Source of the DNA: Mycobacterium sp. D16R12
Lineage (GTDB): Bacteria > Actinomycetota > Actinomycetes > Mycobacteriales > Mycobacteriaceae
Direction: 5' to 3'
DNA length: 64,000 nucleotides
Assembly: GCF_002013465.1 (NCBI RefSeq)
Contig: NZ_MAFC01000013.1
Span: 124,001 to 188,000 of the forward strand
Shown: positions 40,760 to 49,741 of the stretch, one piece after another
Layout of the letters: each line of letters starts with the position of its first letter
Position numbering within the stretch: the first letter of the stretch is position 1
Translations under genes and position numbers: made by a program
The notes under the pieces: model-generated
What the model was told of the DNA's origin: nothing
Seen by the model: the letters and a program-made list of their open reading frames with translations, nothing else
Databases searched by the model: none

Positions 40760-40802
40760 CGGCTGCCTTTCTGTCTGTGACCCACGCCTCAACGTTCTCA
40801 AT

Positions 40803-40821
40803 ACGTTACATGGTGTACCGT
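40803..40821. promoter_or_regulatory. Inverted repeat in TetR/SDR divergent promoter
   Basis: ACGTTAC (40803-40809) and GTACCGT (40815-40821) form an inverted repeat with one mismatch and a 5-nt spacer, centred between the two divergent start codons. Spacing and place fit a TetR operator. Confidence 0.5.
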
Positions 40822-40829
40822 TATTTGCA

Positions 40830-41450
40830 ATGAATACCGACGAGTTACCCGTAGGCAGGGGCCGGCGCCGCAGCTCCGATATCGACATCAAGGCGCTTGC
40901 TGCTGCGCGTGAGCTCCTGGTGGAACAGGGCTGGGACGCCACCACCATGGTTGCGATTGCCGAGCGCGCGGGCGTGGGCAAGCCCGCGCTGTACCGGCGG
41001 TGGCCCTCACGTGCGCACCTGGTGTTCGAGGCGGTTTTCGGTTGGACCGCTCCCACCCGAGAGATGACTGCTGCCGCGGGAGTCGGCGACTGGGTTAGGG
41101 AATCCTGCTCGTACACAGCGGAACTCTTCGAACGCCCGGATGTCATCGCGGCCGCCCCCGCGCTTCTCGGCCAGATGCGAACCGATCCCGAATTGGGGCA
41201 GGCGTTGTGGGCAAGCTTCGGCGAGACGGGTGCCGAACTCCTGTCGCAGGTGATGCGTGCACAGCGTCCGGAGATTGGGCAGCACGAGGCGCGCGACCGG
41301 GCCAACGCCACGATGTTGATGATCATCGGAGCGAATGTCCTCGCTCGCCAGCTGCTTCCCGATGAGCAGGCCGAGGCGGTTATCAAATATTTGCCAGAGC
41401 TCCTGGCAGGGTCTGGTGGAAGTCCCGAAACTACGGTCCCCACTGATTAG
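40830..41450 (+). CDS. TetR-family regulator
   Basis: A 206-residue protein. The HTH is 'AARELLVEQGWDATTMVAIA' with 'ERAGVGKPALYRRWPSRAHL' (about 25-65). The ligand domain includes 'LGQMRTDPELGQALWASFGE'. The divergent SDR/dehydrogenase operon and the inverted repeat at 40803 make it the likely local repressor. Start ATG 40830 directly precedes MNTDELPVGRGRRRSS. Confidence 0.9.
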   Translation: MNTDELPVGRGRRRSSDIDIKALAAARELLVEQGWDATTMVAIAERAGVGKPALYRRWPSRAHLVFEAVFGWTAPTREMTAAAGVGDWVRESCSYTAELFERPDVIAAAPALLGQMRTDPELGQALWASFGETGAELLSQVMRAQRPEIGQHEARDRANATMLMIIGANVLARQLLPDEQAEAVIKYLPELLAGSGGSPETTVPTD

Positions 41451-41513
41451 CCACCGGAATCTTCCTGACCGTAATGCCGGGCGAGGTGACGGTTGCCCGG
41501 TTACTGTCAAAGG

Positions 41514-42446
41514 ATGCGCAGGGCCGCACGACTCCTCGCCGCCGTCATGGCCGCAGTTGTCTTCAGTGGCTGCGGCAGCGCCAATCCCCTGGGCGGAGGA
41601 CCGCTTTCGGGTGACCTCAACACGCTGATCGTCGGCTCCGCTGACTTCCCCGAATCGAAGACCGCGGCCGAGCTGTATGCACAGATATTGCAGACCAACG
41701 GCTTTCACATCACCAAGCAGCTGGGCATCGGTAGCCGCGAGACGTACATCCCGGCGATCAAGGATCATTCGATCGACCTGATTGCCGATTACACCGGAAA
41801 TCTGCTGCGCTACTTCGATCCGGAGGCCACCGCCACTAAACCCGACGATGTCGAGCTGGCGCTGCTACGCAAGCTCGACGGGGATCTGGACATTCTGGCT
41901 CCGTCGCCGGCTTCGGACGCGGACACCTTGTGCGTCACCCGAGCCACTGCCGACGCATGGAATCTGCGTTCCATCGCCGACCTTGCGGTGCACTCGGAGG
42001 AGGTTAAGGTCGGTGCGCCCTCGGAGTTCCTGCACCGCAGTGTCGGCCTGGCCGGCCTGAAGGCGAACTACGGCCTGGACATCCCGGAGTCGCGCTTCGT
42101 GGCCATCAGCGATGGCGGAGGACCGGCGACGGTCAGGGCGTTGGTGGACGGAACAATCACCGCAGCCAACATATTCAGCACCTCGCCTGCCATCGCCGAG
42201 CATGATCTGGTGGTGTTGGAGGACCCCAAGTTCACGTTTCCGGCAGGCAATTTGGTGCCGTTGGTCAACGCGCAGAAGAAATCTGAGAAGTTGAAGAAGG
42301 TGCTCGACGCTCTCTCCGCACGATTGACCACCGAGGACCTCACCAGGCTCAACGCCGCGGTGTCCGGCAACAACGGCGTCGACCCCAAGGAAGCTGCGCA
42401 GAAATGGTTGACGGACAAGGGTTTCGACAAGCCGATAGGGAACTGA
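41514..42446 (+). CDS. proX: Glycine betaine/proline ABC transporter substrate-binding lipoprotein
   Basis: A 310-residue OpuAC-type binding protein. Signal peptide and lipobox 'AAVVFSGCGS' put the lipidated Cys near residue 20. 'LIVGSADFPESKTAAELYAQ', 'LIADYTGNLLRYFDPEATAT' and 'ISDGGGPATVRALVDGTI' match the quaternary-amine binding family. It captures compatible solutes outside the membrane. It starts the proXVWZ operon: proV begins 4 nt after it ends. ATG 41514 follows AAAGG; the upstream 'MPGYCQR' extension is less likely. This cluster corresponds to the mycobacterial proXVWZ locus. Confidence 0.92.
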   Translation: MRRAARLLAAVMAAVVFSGCGSANPLGGGPLSGDLNTLIVGSADFPESKTAAELYAQILQTNGFHITKQLGIGSRETYIPAIKDHSIDLIADYTGNLLRYFDPEATATKPDDVELALLRKLDGDLDILAPSPASDADTLCVTRATADAWNLRSIADLAVHSEEVKVGAPSEFLHRSVGLAGLKANYGLDIPESRFVAISDGGGPATVRALVDGTITAANIFSTSPAIAEHDLVVLEDPKFTFPAGNLVPLVNAQKKSEKLKKVLDALSARLTTEDLTRLNAAVSGNNGVDPKEAAQKWLTDKGFDKPIGN

Positions 42447-42450
42447 TCAC

Positions 42451-43557
42451 GTGATCACCTTCGAGAACGTCACCAAGAAGTACCCCGATGGGACTACCGC
42501 GGTCGACGATCTCACCATGCACGTCGACAAGGGTTCATTCACCGTGTTCGTGGGGCCATCGGGATGCGGCAAGACCACCTCGATGCGGATGATCAACAGA
42601 ATGACCGACCTTACTTCCGGTGTGCTGACCGTCGACGGGGCAGATGTCAGGACGGTGGATCCGGTCAAGCTGCGGTTGGGCATCGGGTATGTCATCCAGA
42701 ACGCGGGCCTCATGCCACACCAGCGAGTGGTCGACAATGTTGCGACAGTGCCGGTGCTGCGCGGCGAATCCCGGCGCGCCGCACGCAAGGCGGCTCTTGA
42801 GGTTTTGGAACGGGTCGGGCTTGATCCGAAGCTGGCGGGCCGGTACCCGGCGCAGCTTTCGGGTGGCCAACAACAACGTGTCGGAGTGGCGCGTGCGCTT
42901 GCCGCCGACCCGCCGATCCTGCTGATGGACGAGCCTTTCAGTGCCGTCGACCCGAATGTGCGTGATGACCTGCAGGCCGAGATGCAGCGCCTACAGGCCG
43001 AGCTCAACAAGACCATCGTCTTTGTCACGCACGATATCGACGAGGCCGTCAAACTCGGGGACAAGGTGGCAGTTTTCGGGCCCGGCGGGGTGCTGCAGCA
43101 GTATGACGAGCCCCAGCGGGTGTTATCCAACCCGGCAAGCGATTTCGTTGCCGGGTTCATCGGGCGCGACCGGGGCTATCGGAGCCTGCAGTTCCGTGAG
43201 GCTGGGGAGCTGCCGCTCTACGACATCAGGCAGATCTCTGAATCGGAGGTCCCCGACCTCATCCTCGCCCCGCGCAGCTGGGTGCTTGTCTGCAATCCCG
43301 ACGGCACACCATTCGGGTGGATGGACGATGCCGGGGCGGAGGTCTATCGGTCGGGAAAATCGTTATATGACAGCGTGATAGCGGGAGGATCGTTGTTCGG
43401 GCCGGACGGGACACTGCGGCAGGCTCTCGATGCCGCACTGTCCTCGCCGTCGGGGCTGGGCGTGGCCACCGATGAGGACGGCCGCGTGCGCGGCGGCGTC
43501 CGGGGGGATGACGTGCTCGTCGCGCTGGATCGGCAACGTCGTACCGGGCAGCGGTGA
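42451..43557 (+). CDS. proV: Glycine betaine/proline ABC transporter ATP-binding protein
   Basis: A 368-residue ATPase. Walker A is 'VGPSGCGKTT' (near 34-43), signature 'LSGGQQQRVGVARALA', Walker B 'PPILLMDEPF' and switch His in 'VFVTHDIDEA'. The C-terminal 120 residues are a degenerate CBS-type tail as in ProV/OpuAA proteins that sense ionic strength. GTG 42451 is start. proW follows after 1 nt. Confidence 0.93.
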   Translation: MITFENVTKKYPDGTTAVDDLTMHVDKGSFTVFVGPSGCGKTTSMRMINRMTDLTSGVLTVDGADVRTVDPVKLRLGIGYVIQNAGLMPHQRVVDNVATVPVLRGESRRAARKAALEVLERVGLDPKLAGRYPAQLSGGQQQRVGVARALAADPPILLMDEPFSAVDPNVRDDLQAEMQRLQAELNKTIVFVTHDIDEAVKLGDKVAVFGPGGVLQQYDEPQRVLSNPASDFVAGFIGRDRGYRSLQFREAGELPLYDIRQISESEVPDLILAPRSWVLVCNPDGTPFGWMDDAGAEVYRSGKSLYDSVIAGGSLFGPDGTLRQALDAALSSPSGLGVATDEDGRVRGGVRGDDVLVALDRQRRTGQR

Positions 43558-43558
43558 G

Positions 43559-44212
43559 ATGCAGTATCTCTTCACCCATCTCGGCGACGCCTGGCAGCTC
43601 TCACTGATCCACATGCGGCTGTCGCTGGTCCCCATCCTCATCGGATTGGCCATCGCGATTCCTTGTGGCGCACTGATTCACCGGCACCGGACCGTGCGGC
43701 GCGTCACCACGGTGATTGCCAGCGTCGTGTTCACCATCCCGTCACTGGCGTTGTTTGTGGCGTTACCCCTCATCATTCCCACCCGGATACTCGATGAGGC
43801 CAATGTGACGGTGGCACTGACGCTGTACACCACCGCGCTGCTGATCCGCGCCGTGCCCGAGGCGCTCGACGCCATTGCCCCACAGGTGCGCGACGCGGCC
43901 ACTGCGGTGGGGTATCGCCCCTTGGCCCGCCTGGTCCGCGTCGAGCTGCCGCTATCCATACCGGTGTTGGTGGCGGGCTTGAGAGTCGTTGCCGTCACCA
44001 ATATCTCGATGGTCTCAGTCGGCTCGGTGATCGGCATCGGCGGCCTGGGCACTTGGTTCACCGAGGGGTACCAGGCCAACAAGAGCAGCCAGATCGTCGC
44101 CGGGATCATCGCGATCTTTCTGCTGGCCGTCGTCGTGGATTCGCTCCTGGTGACCCTGGGCCGTGCTGCGACGCCGTGGACTAGAGCGACGAAAGCCGTT
44201 GGTGCAGTGTGA
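43559..44212 (+). CDS. proW: Glycine betaine/proline ABC transporter permease
   Basis: A 217-residue permease with five to six membrane helices and the EAA-type loop 'QVRDAATAVGYRPLARLVRV', which docks on ProV. The ATG at 43559 is 1 nt after the proV stop; it overlaps proZ by 4 nt (GTGA). Length is typical for the ProW/OpuAB short permeases. Confidence 0.9.
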   Translation: MQYLFTHLGDAWQLSLIHMRLSLVPILIGLAIAIPCGALIHRHRTVRRVTTVIASVVFTIPSLALFVALPLIIPTRILDEANVTVALTLYTTALLIRAVPEALDAIAPQVRDAATAVGYRPLARLVRVELPLSIPVLVAGLRVVAVTNISMVSVGSVIGIGGLGTWFTEGYQANKSSQIVAGIIAIFLLAVVVDSLLVTLGRAATPWTRATKAVGAV

Positions 44213-44967
44213 ACTTTCTCTCCGATGCGCTCGGCTACATATTCACCGCGTCCAATTGGACGGGTAACAGCGGGCTGGGCACGCGGATTGGTGAGCATCT
44301 GCAGTACACCGTGATTGCCCTGCTGGCCGCTGTGGTCATCGCGGTGCCGATAGGTCTGATCATCGGGCACACCGGTCGCGGCACGTTTCTGGTGGTCAGT
44401 GCGGTGAACGCGCTGCGCGCGCTGCCGACGCTGGGTGTGCTGCTGTTGGGTGTGCTGCTGTGGGGCCTGGGTCTGGTTCCGCCGACCGTTGCATTGCTGC
44501 TGCTGGGGGTGCCGCCACTGCTGGCGGGAACCTACTCCGGCATCGCGAACGTGGACCGCACAGTGGTGGAGGCAGCGCGCGCCATGGGGATGACAGAACG
44601 CCAGGTGCTGTTCGGTGTCGAGGTACCCAACGCGCTGCCGCTCATCCTGTCGGGTCTGCGGACAGCGACCCTGCAGATCGTCGCGACCGCGACCATCGCC
44701 GCCTATGCCAGCCTCGGCGGGCTTGGCCGGTACCTGATCGACGGCATCAAGGTCCGGCAGTTCCATCTGGCGCTGGTCGGAGCCCTCCTGGTGACCGCGC
44801 TGGCCCTGCTGCTGGATGCGATCCTTGCCTTCGCGGTGTGGCTGTCGTCCCCGGGCACCGGACGGCTGCGACCGGCCCCGCGTGATCTCACTGACGAATC
44901 AAAGGCGGGGGATACCGGCGTAGAGGGGCGGGTCGAACCACGTCGGCACTCCGCGGCACAACCCTGA
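44209..44967 (+). CDS. proZ: Glycine betaine/proline ABC transporter permease
   Basis: A 252-residue permease with about six membrane helices and EAA loop 'TVVEAARAMGMTERQVLFGV'. The hydrophobic core ends near residue 215; the last 40 residues are a charged tail that overlaps DNA coding for an unrelated protein remnant in another frame (44924-45196). The tail may therefore have been extended when the downstream DNA was lost. Start GTG 44209. Confidence 0.9.
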   Translation: MNFLSDALGYIFTASNWTGNSGLGTRIGEHLQYTVIALLAAVVIAVPIGLIIGHTGRGTFLVVSAVNALRALPTLGVLLLGVLLWGLGLVPPTVALLLLGVPPLLAGTYSGIANVDRTVVEAARAMGMTERQVLFGVEVPNALPLILSGLRTATLQIVATATIAAYASLGGLGRYLIDGIKVRQFHLALVGALLVTALALLLDAILAFAVWLSSPGTGRLRPAPRDLTDESKAGDTGVEGRVEPRRHSAAQP

Positions 44968-45196
44968 TGGCCCGCTGACAGTCGATAGGTTCGCCACCGC
45001 GCTGGAGTTCCGCGACTTCTTCAAGGCCTGTTGTGGGCCGACGATCGCTGTCTACACGGCAATCGCCGATGACGCGGGCAAGACCGCCGAACTCGATGAC
45101 GCGCTTGTCGAGCTGGCACGACGACATGATCGCGGCGACGGACGACTGGTGATGGACTGGGAGTACTTGCTCTACGTCGCGCGCAAGCGGGGGTGA
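44924..45196 (+). pseudogene. C-terminal remnant of a SAM-dependent methyltransferase
   Basis: In one forward frame between proZ and the gene at 45254, about 90 codons read 'GPLTVDRFATALEFRDFFKA', 'CCGPTIAVYTAIADDAGKTA' and, further on, 'VMDWEYLLYVARKR' before TGA. This matches the typical C-terminus of mycobacterial class I methyltransferases (from memory). A TAG at 44921 blocks the frame and no start or SAM-binding N-terminus exists, so it is a broken leftover. Its first part overlaps the proZ tail. Confidence 0.5.
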
Positions 45197-45253
45197 TCGG
45201 AGGCGGAAAGGGCTCACGAGGGCTCAATTTGCGCGGTCGCCTACGGTAGACGG

Positions 45254-45844
45254 GTGAGTAACCCCAGTCAGACCGACGCGGCGACCGGTCCTGCCGTGCT
45301 GACCTGGCGCGCCCATGACGCGTCGCGTATGGAATCCACCCGGGTCCAACTGTCGGGCCGGCGTATCCGTGCGCATGGCCGTTTTGTGGCCGGCGCGTCC
45401 GAGGCTCACCCCGCTTTCAGCGCCTCGTATGACTTGGTCACCGACGAGACCGGCTCCACGAACCGGCTGTCCCTGTCGACCACCGTTGCCGAAAGGGAGC
45501 GCCAGCTGTCGATCGCCCGGGACGAAGAGGGCATGTGGACCGTGCAGAACCACGAGGGCGCGACGCGCTCCGCCTTCGACGGAGCACTGGACGTCGACGT
45601 GGTGTTCAGCCCCTTCTTCAACGCACTTCCGATCCGTCGGACCGGCCTCTACCAGCAGGAAGGCAGCGCGGTGCTGCCCGTTGTCTACGTGACCCTTCCG
45701 GATTTGGTCGTCAGCCCCGCCACCATTAGCTACCGCAATGACGGCAAGGGCATCAAGGTGGTCTCGCCGGTCGCAGACACCACCGTCACCGTCGATGACG
45801 AGGGATTTCTGCTGGAATACCCCGGTCTGGCTCTCCGGATCTAG
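45254..45844 (+). CDS. Putative glycolipid-binding domain protein
   Basis: A 196-residue soluble beta-rich protein beginning at GTG 45254. '[20 protein letters not shown]', '[20 protein letters not shown]', '[17 protein letters not shown]' and '[20 protein letters not shown]' match the glycolipid-binding (PF06475) family. No signal peptide. It overlaps the convergent tyrA by 4 bp; the neighbourhood matches the mycobacterial tyrA region. Confidence 0.75.
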   Translation: MSNPSQTDAATGPAVLTWRAHDASRMESTRVQLSGRRIRAHGRFVAGASEAHPAFSASYDLVTDETGSTNRLSLSTTVAERERQLSIARDEEGMWTVQNHEGATRSAFDGALDVDVVFSPFFNALPIRRTGLYQQEGSAVLPVVYVTLPDLVVSPATISYRNDGKGIKVVSPVADTTVTVDDEGFLLEYPGLALRI

Positions 45845-46800
45845 GGCACGGTCCGCAGCACGCCGCCCTGTCGCCCGGCCTCGGCCAGCTGCTCGCGCCA
45901 TTGCGCGTCCTCCCGGGTTATGCCGGTGATGTCGAACCGTTTGTGTGCCTCGTACCGCTGCCGCGCGGCGTGGCCGGCCTCTACGAGCAGCTCTACCGAG
46001 CTCTCGGCGTTCAGGGTGTTCCACGTCGCCGCAAGCAGCGCCATGGCTTCTTCCAGGGCCGGCAGTACCCCGTGCGGATTGGATTCGCACATGGCGCGCA
46101 CCAGCGACGGATCGGTGGCGGCGACTCGGGTGCCGTCCCGGAACGATCCGGCGGCCAGGGAGTACGCCAGCGGGATCCCGTCGGCGGTGACGGCCAGGGC
46201 CTCGGCGAGCAGGTGCGGCAGGTGCGAGATGGCGGCGGCGGCTGCGTCGTGCTCGTCCGAACGTGCCGGGACCACGACGGATCCGCAGTCCAGGGCCAGC
46301 CGTGTTACCTGTGCGAACACCTGCGGATCGACCTCGTCGTCGACGCTGACCACCCAGGTAGCGTCGCGGAAAAGCTTGGCGTTCCCGGCGCTCCACCCCG
46401 ATTCCGTGGTCCCCGCCATGGGATGGCCGCCGACGAATCGTTGCACCAGTCCGTGCTCGTATACCTGTTGTAGGACAGCAGATTTCACGCTGGTGACGTC
46501 GGTGAGCGGGCATTCCGGGGCCAGCTCCGCGATGCGCGTGAGCAGCGCGGGCAGCGCGGGGACCGGTACCGCGAGCACGATGAGAGCCTGGGCGTTACGG
46601 GCGCGCCGCAACGCCAGATCCAGATCGGCGGTGGCATCGAAACCGGCCGCCCTCGCGGCGTCTGCGCCCTCGGCGGAACGGTTGTAGCCCCAGACGTGCC
46701 GCCCTGCGGCGGTGCCCGCACGGACCAGGGAGCCGCCGATGAGCCCGAGCCCAAGTACGCAGATCGGGGGGCGTTGGTGGTCATGTTCGGCGGCGTTCAT
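45841..46800 (-). CDS. tyrA: Prephenate dehydrogenase
   Basis: A 319-residue enzyme that oxidises prephenate to hydroxyphenylpyruvate in tyrosine synthesis. The NAD-binding motif is '[20 protein letters not shown]' (GxGxxG), followed by '[15 protein letters not shown]' and the substrate region '[20 protein letters not shown]' with the catalytic His. No ACT domain is seen. It is the usual mycobacterial TyrA, divergent from the tadA partner gene. Confidence 0.92.
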   Translation of the reverse strand: MNAAEHDHQRPPICVLGLGLIGGSLVRAGTAAGRHVWGYNRSAEGADAARAAGFDATADLDLALRRARNAQALIVLAVPVPALPALLTRIAELAPECPLTDVTSVKSAVLQQVYEHGLVQRFVGGHPMAGTTESGWSAGNAKLFRDATWVVSVDDEVDPQVFAQVTRLALDCGSVVVPARSDEHDAAAAAISHLPHLLAEALAVTADGIPLAYSLAAGSFRDGTRVAATDPSLVRAMCESNPHGVLPALEEAMALLAATWNTLNAESSVELLVEAGHAARQRYEAHKRFDITGITREDAQWREQLAEAGRQGGVLRTVP

Positions 46801-46871
46801 CCCATCAGGTTTGCATACGTGACCAACTTGTTTGTGGTCACAACACGGGGTGGGGCACTACCGTATTGCCC

Positions 46872-47402
46872 ATGGACGCACAACGTGCCAAGGCCGCAGG
46901 GCCCAGCGCCGAAAGCCTGGAGGGCTTCGGCGTGGCCGTCGTTCGTGAAGAGGGTCACTGGCGGGTGACGTCGTTGAAGGCCGGAGCGCTCACCGATTTG
47001 GCGGCAGCCGAAACCGAGCTGCGCGAATTGCGTAGCGCTGGCGCGGTGTTCGGCCTGCTGGATGTGGATGAGGAGTTCTTCATCATTATCCGCCCGGCAC
47101 CCTCGGGAACGCATCTGCTGATTTCCGATGCCACGGCGGCCATCGACTACGACATTGCCGCCGAGGTACTCGACAGGCTGAATATTCCTGTCCCGGAGCT
47201 CGATTCCGATGAACTCGACGAGGTCGATCCGTGGGAGGAAGGCGATCTGGGCCTGCTCTCCGACATCGGGCTGCCCGAGCCTGTGCTCAGTGTGATCCTC
47301 AGTGAGACGGATCTCTATCCCGATGAGCAGCTCGGGATGATCGCGGCGCGCATGGGCTTCGCCGACGAGTTCGGTGCGGTGCTCGACAAGCTGGATCGGT
47401 GA
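46872..47402 (+). CDS. tRNA adenosine deaminase-associated protein
   Basis: A 176-residue acidic protein, 'GFGVAVVREEGHWRVTSLKA' and 'DLAAAETELRELRSAGAVFG', matching the actinobacterial tRNA adenosine deaminase-associated family. Its C-terminal helix ends 'FADEFGAVLDKLDR' and the gene overlaps tadA by 4 nt. Probably a partner or regulator of TadA; the mechanism is not known. ATG 46872 is preferred over the ATG two codons upstream. Confidence 0.82.
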   Translation: MDAQRAKAAGPSAESLEGFGVAVVREEGHWRVTSLKAGALTDLAAAETELRELRSAGAVFGLLDVDEEFFIIIRPAPSGTHLLISDATAAIDYDIAAEVLDRLNIPVPELDSDELDEVDPWEEGDLGLLSDIGLPEPVLSVILSETDLYPDEQLGMIAARMGFADEFGAVLDKLDR

Positions 47403-47857
47403 CGTTTCCGGACGACGAGGCGCTGATTCGCGCGGCGCTGGTGGCGGCCGGGGAGGCCGGTGCTGATGATGTGCCGATCGGTGCTGTGATTTACGCCGCA
47501 GACGGAACAGAGTTGGCCCGCGCCGCCAATGCCCGTGAACGCCTTGGTGATCCGACGGCACATGCCGAGGTCCTCGCGTTGCGAGAAGCCGCCGCGAAGC
47601 ATGGCGATGGCTGGCGGCTGGAGGGCGCGACGCTGGCGGTGACCGTCGAGCCGTGCACCATGTGCGCCGGTGCATTGGTGCTTGCGCGGGTTGGCAGGGT
47701 GGTGTTCGGTGCCTGGGAGCCCAAGACCGGAGCCGTGGGATCGCTATGGGATGTGGTGCGGGACCGTCGGCAGGCCCACCGCCCGCAGGTGCGCGGCGGC
47801 GTGCTCGCCGACGAGTGCGCGGCCCTGCTCGAGAGCTTCTTCGCGGCGAAGAGGTAG
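47399..47857 (+). CDS. tadA: tRNA-specific adenosine-34 deaminase
   Basis: A 152-residue deaminase that makes inosine at the wobble position of tRNA-Arg(ACG), the tRNA encoded at 15287. The zinc motifs are 'HAEVLALREA' with the catalytic Glu and 'VEPCTMCAGALVLARV' (PCxxC). GTG 47399 overlaps the partner gene's stop. Confidence 0.93.
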   Translation: MTFPDDEALIRAALVAAGEAGADDVPIGAVIYAADGTELARAANARERLGDPTAHAEVLALREAAAKHGDGWRLEGATLAVTVEPCTMCAGALVLARVGRVVFGAWEPKTGAVGSLWDVVRDRRQAHRPQVRGGVLADECAALLESFFAAKR

Positions 47858-47917
47858 GTAGCCCGCCCGGCGCTGATGAGTCGGGGTCGCACGCCGGACG
47901 GGCCGATTCGGGAGGTT

Positions 47918-48262
47918 TTAGCGGTGCCAGTCGTTGCCAGGGCCGCGATCAGGTCCACGGTCGGGTCCGCGATCAGGCCCACGGTCGGGACCGTGGTTGT
48001 CGCCCGGGCCGGGGCCGTTGTCGCGCCAGCGGCCGTCGTCACCGCGCCAGTCGCCAGGACGGTCACGGTCGAGGATGCCATCGGCGTGGCATTCGCCCCA
48101 GTTCATGTTGAAGCCCCAGATCGGGTTCCAGAACTCGCCGGGGCACCAGTGATACGTGGGCGCCGGAAGCTCTGGAGCCGGGGCGGCATTGGCGGTGGCG
48201 GCGAGGCCGAGCCCGCCTGCGGCTATGGCTGCGGAAGCGGCAAGTCCAACGAGAATTTTCAT
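47918..48262 (-). CDS. Small secreted protein with Arg-Gly-Pro-Asp repeats
   Basis: A 114-residue exported protein. Signal peptide 'LVGLAASAAIAAGGLGLAAT' is cleaved near 'ANAAPAPE'. The mature core 'YHWCPGEFWNPIWGFNMNWG' with two Cys is followed by a tail of GPD/RGPD repeats. The core is nearly the same as in the gene at 48453, while the tails differ. Reading leftward, the two are adjacent tandem copies. Function unknown; small mycobacterial secreted proteins of this type are not well described. The repeats are coded by short direct DNA repeats at about 47936-47990. Confidence 0.78.
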   Translation of the reverse strand: MKILVGLAASAAIAAGGLGLAATANAAPAPELPAPTYHWCPGEFWNPIWGFNMNWGECHADGILDRDRPGDWRGDDGRWRDNGPGPGDNHGPDRGPDRGPDRGPDRGPGNDWHR

Positions 48263-48452
48263 AAAGTAAGCAAAGCATTATTTGCTGGCAATCAACGTGC
48301 GCTATGCGTACAGTGAGCTGTAAATCTGCTGTCAGTCAAGATATTTCAGATGTATTGAACTGTTCGTTCATTGCACATTGGTAACAGATGGCAAACAACC
48401 CCACCCGCTGGAGTGCGTCCGGCGGGCGGGGTTGCTTCTCGGCGAGATGGGG

Positions 48453-48764
48453 CTACGGCCTCCAGTCGCGATCGTGGCCGCGTCCCCAGTCGCCGCGGTC
48501 ATGGTCATGGTCGTGCCAGTCGCCGTGATCATCTCGATCACCGCGCCAGTCGCGGTCGTGCCAGTCTCCGTCGCGGTCGCGATGCCAGTCGTCGTGGCAT
48601 TCGCCGAATTCCCAGTTGAATCCCCAGATGGGATTCCAGAACTCACCCGGGCACCAGTGGTAGTTGGGGGCGGGGAGCGCCGGTGCCGCGTTGGCCGTCG
48701 CTGCGAGGCCGAGCCCGCTCGCGGCGATGGCGGCGGATGCCGCGATTCCTACAAGAAATTTCAT
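48453..48764 (-). CDS. Small secreted protein with His/Asp/Arg-rich tail
   Basis: A 103-residue tandem paralogue of the gene at 47918. The signal peptide and core 'NYHWCPGEFWNPIWGFNWEF' are almost identical, with Cys pair retained ('GECHDDW'). The tail is instead rich in His, Asp and Arg ('HDHDHDRGDWGRGHDRDW'), which could bind divalent metals such as zinc or nickel. The 190 bp between the two copies (48263-48452) hold no gene. A third partial copy lies at 48852. Confidence 0.78.
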   Translation of the reverse strand: MKFLVGIAASAAIAASGLGLAATANAAPALPAPNYHWCPGEFWNPIWGFNWEFGECHDDWHRDRDGDWHDRDWRGDRDDHGDWHDHDHDRGDWGRGHDRDWRP

Positions 48765-48851
48765 TGGTCAGGGCCTTCCAATCGTGATGGTGTCGATCTC
48801 CTCGTGCCGGTCTCGCTGATCGCCAGACGGCCTCCGCCCGCCCCGAGAGAC

Positions 48852-48881
48852 GGATGCCGCGATGCCAACGAGAACCTGCAC
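48852..48881 (-). pseudogene. Remnant of a third copy of the small secreted gene
   Basis: The 30 bp closely resemble the first ten codons of the two intact copies (signal-peptide start 'LVGIAAS'). The start codon is GTG instead of ATG and the second codon is CAG instead of AAA. After about 12 codons the similarity ends in an unrelated Arg/Gly frame. This suggests a third copy that was truncated. Confidence 0.5.
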
Positions 48882-49109
48882 AAGCAAGATGGAAGGCCAC
48901 ATTCCTTGGAGCCACGCCGCTGATTTCGTACAGCACGCTGGGAGTTTCCTGCCAGCCATGCGACTTCACGCATATGGATGGTGCGTTGCTAACGCTGCCG
49001 GCTGATAGCGCGATATAGCGCTTTCGCCTGTGATGGCAGGAGTGCCGGTCGCCGGGAGGCGGGTCAACCGATTGGGGGATCGGACGCGCCTGCCTGTAGT
49101 CTCTTCGGC

Positions 49110-49200
49110 GGTGGCGTGTCCGAGCGGCCTAAGGAGCACGCCTCGAAAGCGTGTGACGGGTAACCCCCGTCCGAGGGTTCAAATCCCTCCGCCACCGCCA
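49110..49200 (+). tRNA. tRNA-Ser(CGA)
   Basis: Acceptor GGTGGCG (49110-49116) pairs with CGCCACC (49190-49196); G and encoded CCA follow. The anticodon loop CTCGAAA carries CGA, reading TCG. The long variable arm and T arm are intact. Not disrupted by an insertion, unlike the tRNA-Ser(TGA) fragment at 6752. Confidence 0.95.
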
Positions 49201-49214
49201 TTACCCCCTGACTG

Positions 49215-49691
49215 CTAGCGCAGTTCGGGGGTATTTTCTTGCTCGCTGTGTGGTGCCGCTCGGGTGACATTCGGGCTTTTCGCCAGCCACTCTGCGAGCA
49301 GGTGCGCGGATCGCGCCGTGCTCTCGGCCACGATGCGCATCAGCACCTTCTCGGAGTGGTCGTTGATGTCGACTCCCTCGAGATATGTCGTGAGAGTGGT
49401 CGCTCCATCCTCGGCGGTGAGACGGTGGCTGATGGTCCAGCGGGCGGGATCGCCTTCTCGTACCGCGCCGACGAACGCCACCGACAGCAGTTCGCCCGGA
49501 TCCGCGGCGACGACAGTGCAGTCGCCGGTGCCGAGCAGCCGTGTGCCCAGGATGGCCGGGTGGGTGATGCGGTACTCACAACCGACCTCGGGCCGAAACC
49601 CGGTGGTGTGTAGTGACCACAGATCGGGATCGACCATCACACCCCACACGTGCAGCGGTGTGTAGACGAAAGACCGCTCGAACAAGATCAT
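49215..49691 (-). CDS. SRPBCC-family protein
   Basis: A 158-residue START-like protein, 'FERSFVYTPLHVWGVMVDPD', 'GCEYRITHPAILGTRLLGTG', 'WTISHRLTAEDGATTLTTYL' and helix 'DHSEKVLMRIVAESTARSAH'. It resembles the SRPBCC protein at 27847, also next to a tRNA. It ends 15 bp from tRNA-Ser(CGA) on the opposite strand. Ligand unknown. Confidence 0.75.
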   Translation of the reverse strand: MILFERSFVYTPLHVWGVMVDPDLWSLHTTGFRPEVGCEYRITHPAILGTRLLGTGDCTVVAADPGELLSVAFVGAVREGDPARWTISHRLTAEDGATTLTTYLEGVDINDHSEKVLMRIVAESTARSAHLLAEWLAKSPNVTRAAPHSEQENTPELR

Positions 49692-49741
49692 TTCGGCGCC
49701 CTCACTCGGGCAGCCTAGACGGCGATGGTGAGCGACAGTTT

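Noticed and set aside
44888..45217. Reverse-strand ORF between proZ and the glycolipid-binding gene
   Set aside because: The forward frame shows recognisable methyltransferase C-terminal sequence; the reverse frame has no motif.
47934..47990. Short direct repeats resembling a CRISPR array
   Set aside because: Units of about 24 bp without spacers, in frame with RGPD coding repeats of a secreted protein.
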